Shown here: positions 63,855-64,000 of the stretch, in pieces | Layout: the number at the start of each line of letters is the position of its first letter | Position numbering within the stretch: position 1 is the stretch's first letter | Assembly: GCA_002433075.1 (NCBI GenBank) | Contig: DJHM01000048.1 | Span: 21,414-85,413 of the forward strand | Origin: Latescibacteria bacterium UBA6620 | GTDB taxonomy: Bacteria > Latescibacterota > UBA2968 | Reading direction: 5' to 3' | Length of the DNA: 64,000 bases | Notes under the pieces: model-generated | Database searches by the model: none | Told to the model about the DNA's origin: nothing | What the model saw: only the letters and a program-made list of their open reading frames with translations | Translations under genes and position numbers: made by a program

Positions 63855-64000
63855 GCCTCGTTGCTCGCACCACTCCCCATCCACCTTCCACTGATACGAA
63901 TTGACGATCAAGAAGCTCCGAATGGGAGAAGTTGGTTTTTGCAGTCGTAATTCGCAGCCGGAGAGCCTGCCCTGAGCCCCTCACCTTCGCTCGTGATAGA
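63855..64000. other. Window end, no gene seen
   Basis: The last 146 bases after the diguanylate cyclase stop contain no supported reading frame, clear promoter or terminator. Confidence 0.6.

Noticed and set aside
1..64000. CRISPR arrays, rRNA, tRNA, insertion sequences, prophage genes
   Set aside because: No regularly spaced direct repeats, no rRNA-like sequence, no transposase or phage structural motifs were found on either strand.

Overview
The window is a high-GC bacterial chromosome segment with about 50 recognisable genes or gene remnants and no rRNA, tRNA, CRISPR array or intact transposase that I can see. An LpxH-type hydrolase, lipoproteins, an outer-membrane-barrel-type protein remnant and a complete-looking cytochrome c maturation locus point to a Gram-negative (diderm) respiring cell. 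DUF6785-type membrane proteins, FAH, SDR and nitrilase catabolic enzymes, an oligogalacturonate-lyase-like propeller and a Gld-type ABC operon together suggest an uncultured environmental lineage of the FCB or Latescibacterota/Planctomycetota kind. That placement is an inference of low to moderate confidence. Putative promoters of the form TTGNNN-17-TATNNT precede several units, and GTG and TTG starts are common.

Layout. 1-10.6 kb: the 3' part of an ABC-F ATPase gene, a truncated methyltransferase, an orphan DNA methyltransferase, a broken triple-DUF5069 gene, a sirtuin, YceH, an HspQ-like protein, an M16 lipoprotein peptidase and a THUMP-like methyltransferase. 10.6-17.8 kb: the ccm operon (E, F, H, a CcmI-like protein, a secreted regulatory-like protein, A, B, C, D). 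17.8-20.2 kb: an rRNA 2'-O-methyltransferase, a decayed RND pump and a VapBC pair. 20.2-25.7 kb (minus strand): a catabolic cluster of SDR, two-domain esterase (broken), nitrilase, FAH and acyltransferase. 25.8-37.2 kb (minus strand): two DUF6785 membrane proteins (one broken), a MOP-type flippase, a cytosolic beta-propeller, a CPBP-protease/toroid fusion, a GT4 glycosyltransferase and HisC. 37.3-46.8 kb (mainly plus): a broken DUF5686-type gene, a UvrD helicase carrying an internal DnaQ-type exonuclease, LpxH, GlpK, a small minus-strand gene, a TesA-like esterase and a lipoprotein. 46.8-52.1 kb (minus): a YbbP/YbbA-type ABC exporter and IlvD. 52.1-56.7 kb (plus): Mug, a broken ankyrin protein, a broken membrane protein, an N2227/carnosine-methyltransferase-like enzyme and a GNAT remnant. 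56.8-60.6 kb (minus): a GldA-GldF-GldG-DUF4340 operon. 60.9-64 kb: a broken HTH_42 protein, a DapA-family enzyme and a PleD-like diguanylate cyclase with a mutated phosphoacceptor.

Two themes stand out. First, about ten genes are interrupted by single-base indels, by stop codons of a kind that transitions would produce, or by internal deletions. They are accessory genes, while the recognisable housekeeping genes (ilvD, hisC, glpK, lpxH, ccm, yceH) are intact, which argues for real gene decay rather than uniform sequencing error. Second, several intact proteins have unusual build: a CPBP intramembrane protease fused to a glycosidase-like toroid, a UvrD helicase with a DEDDh exonuclease inserted in the 2B region, a CcmE with Cys in place of the haem-binding His beside a CcmH, and a receiver domain with Asn at the phosphorylation site. 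The 29.3-35.9 kb minus-strand operon containing the CPBP-toroid fusion is the best candidate for an undescribed system, possibly for import and intracellular processing of an acidic polysaccharide.
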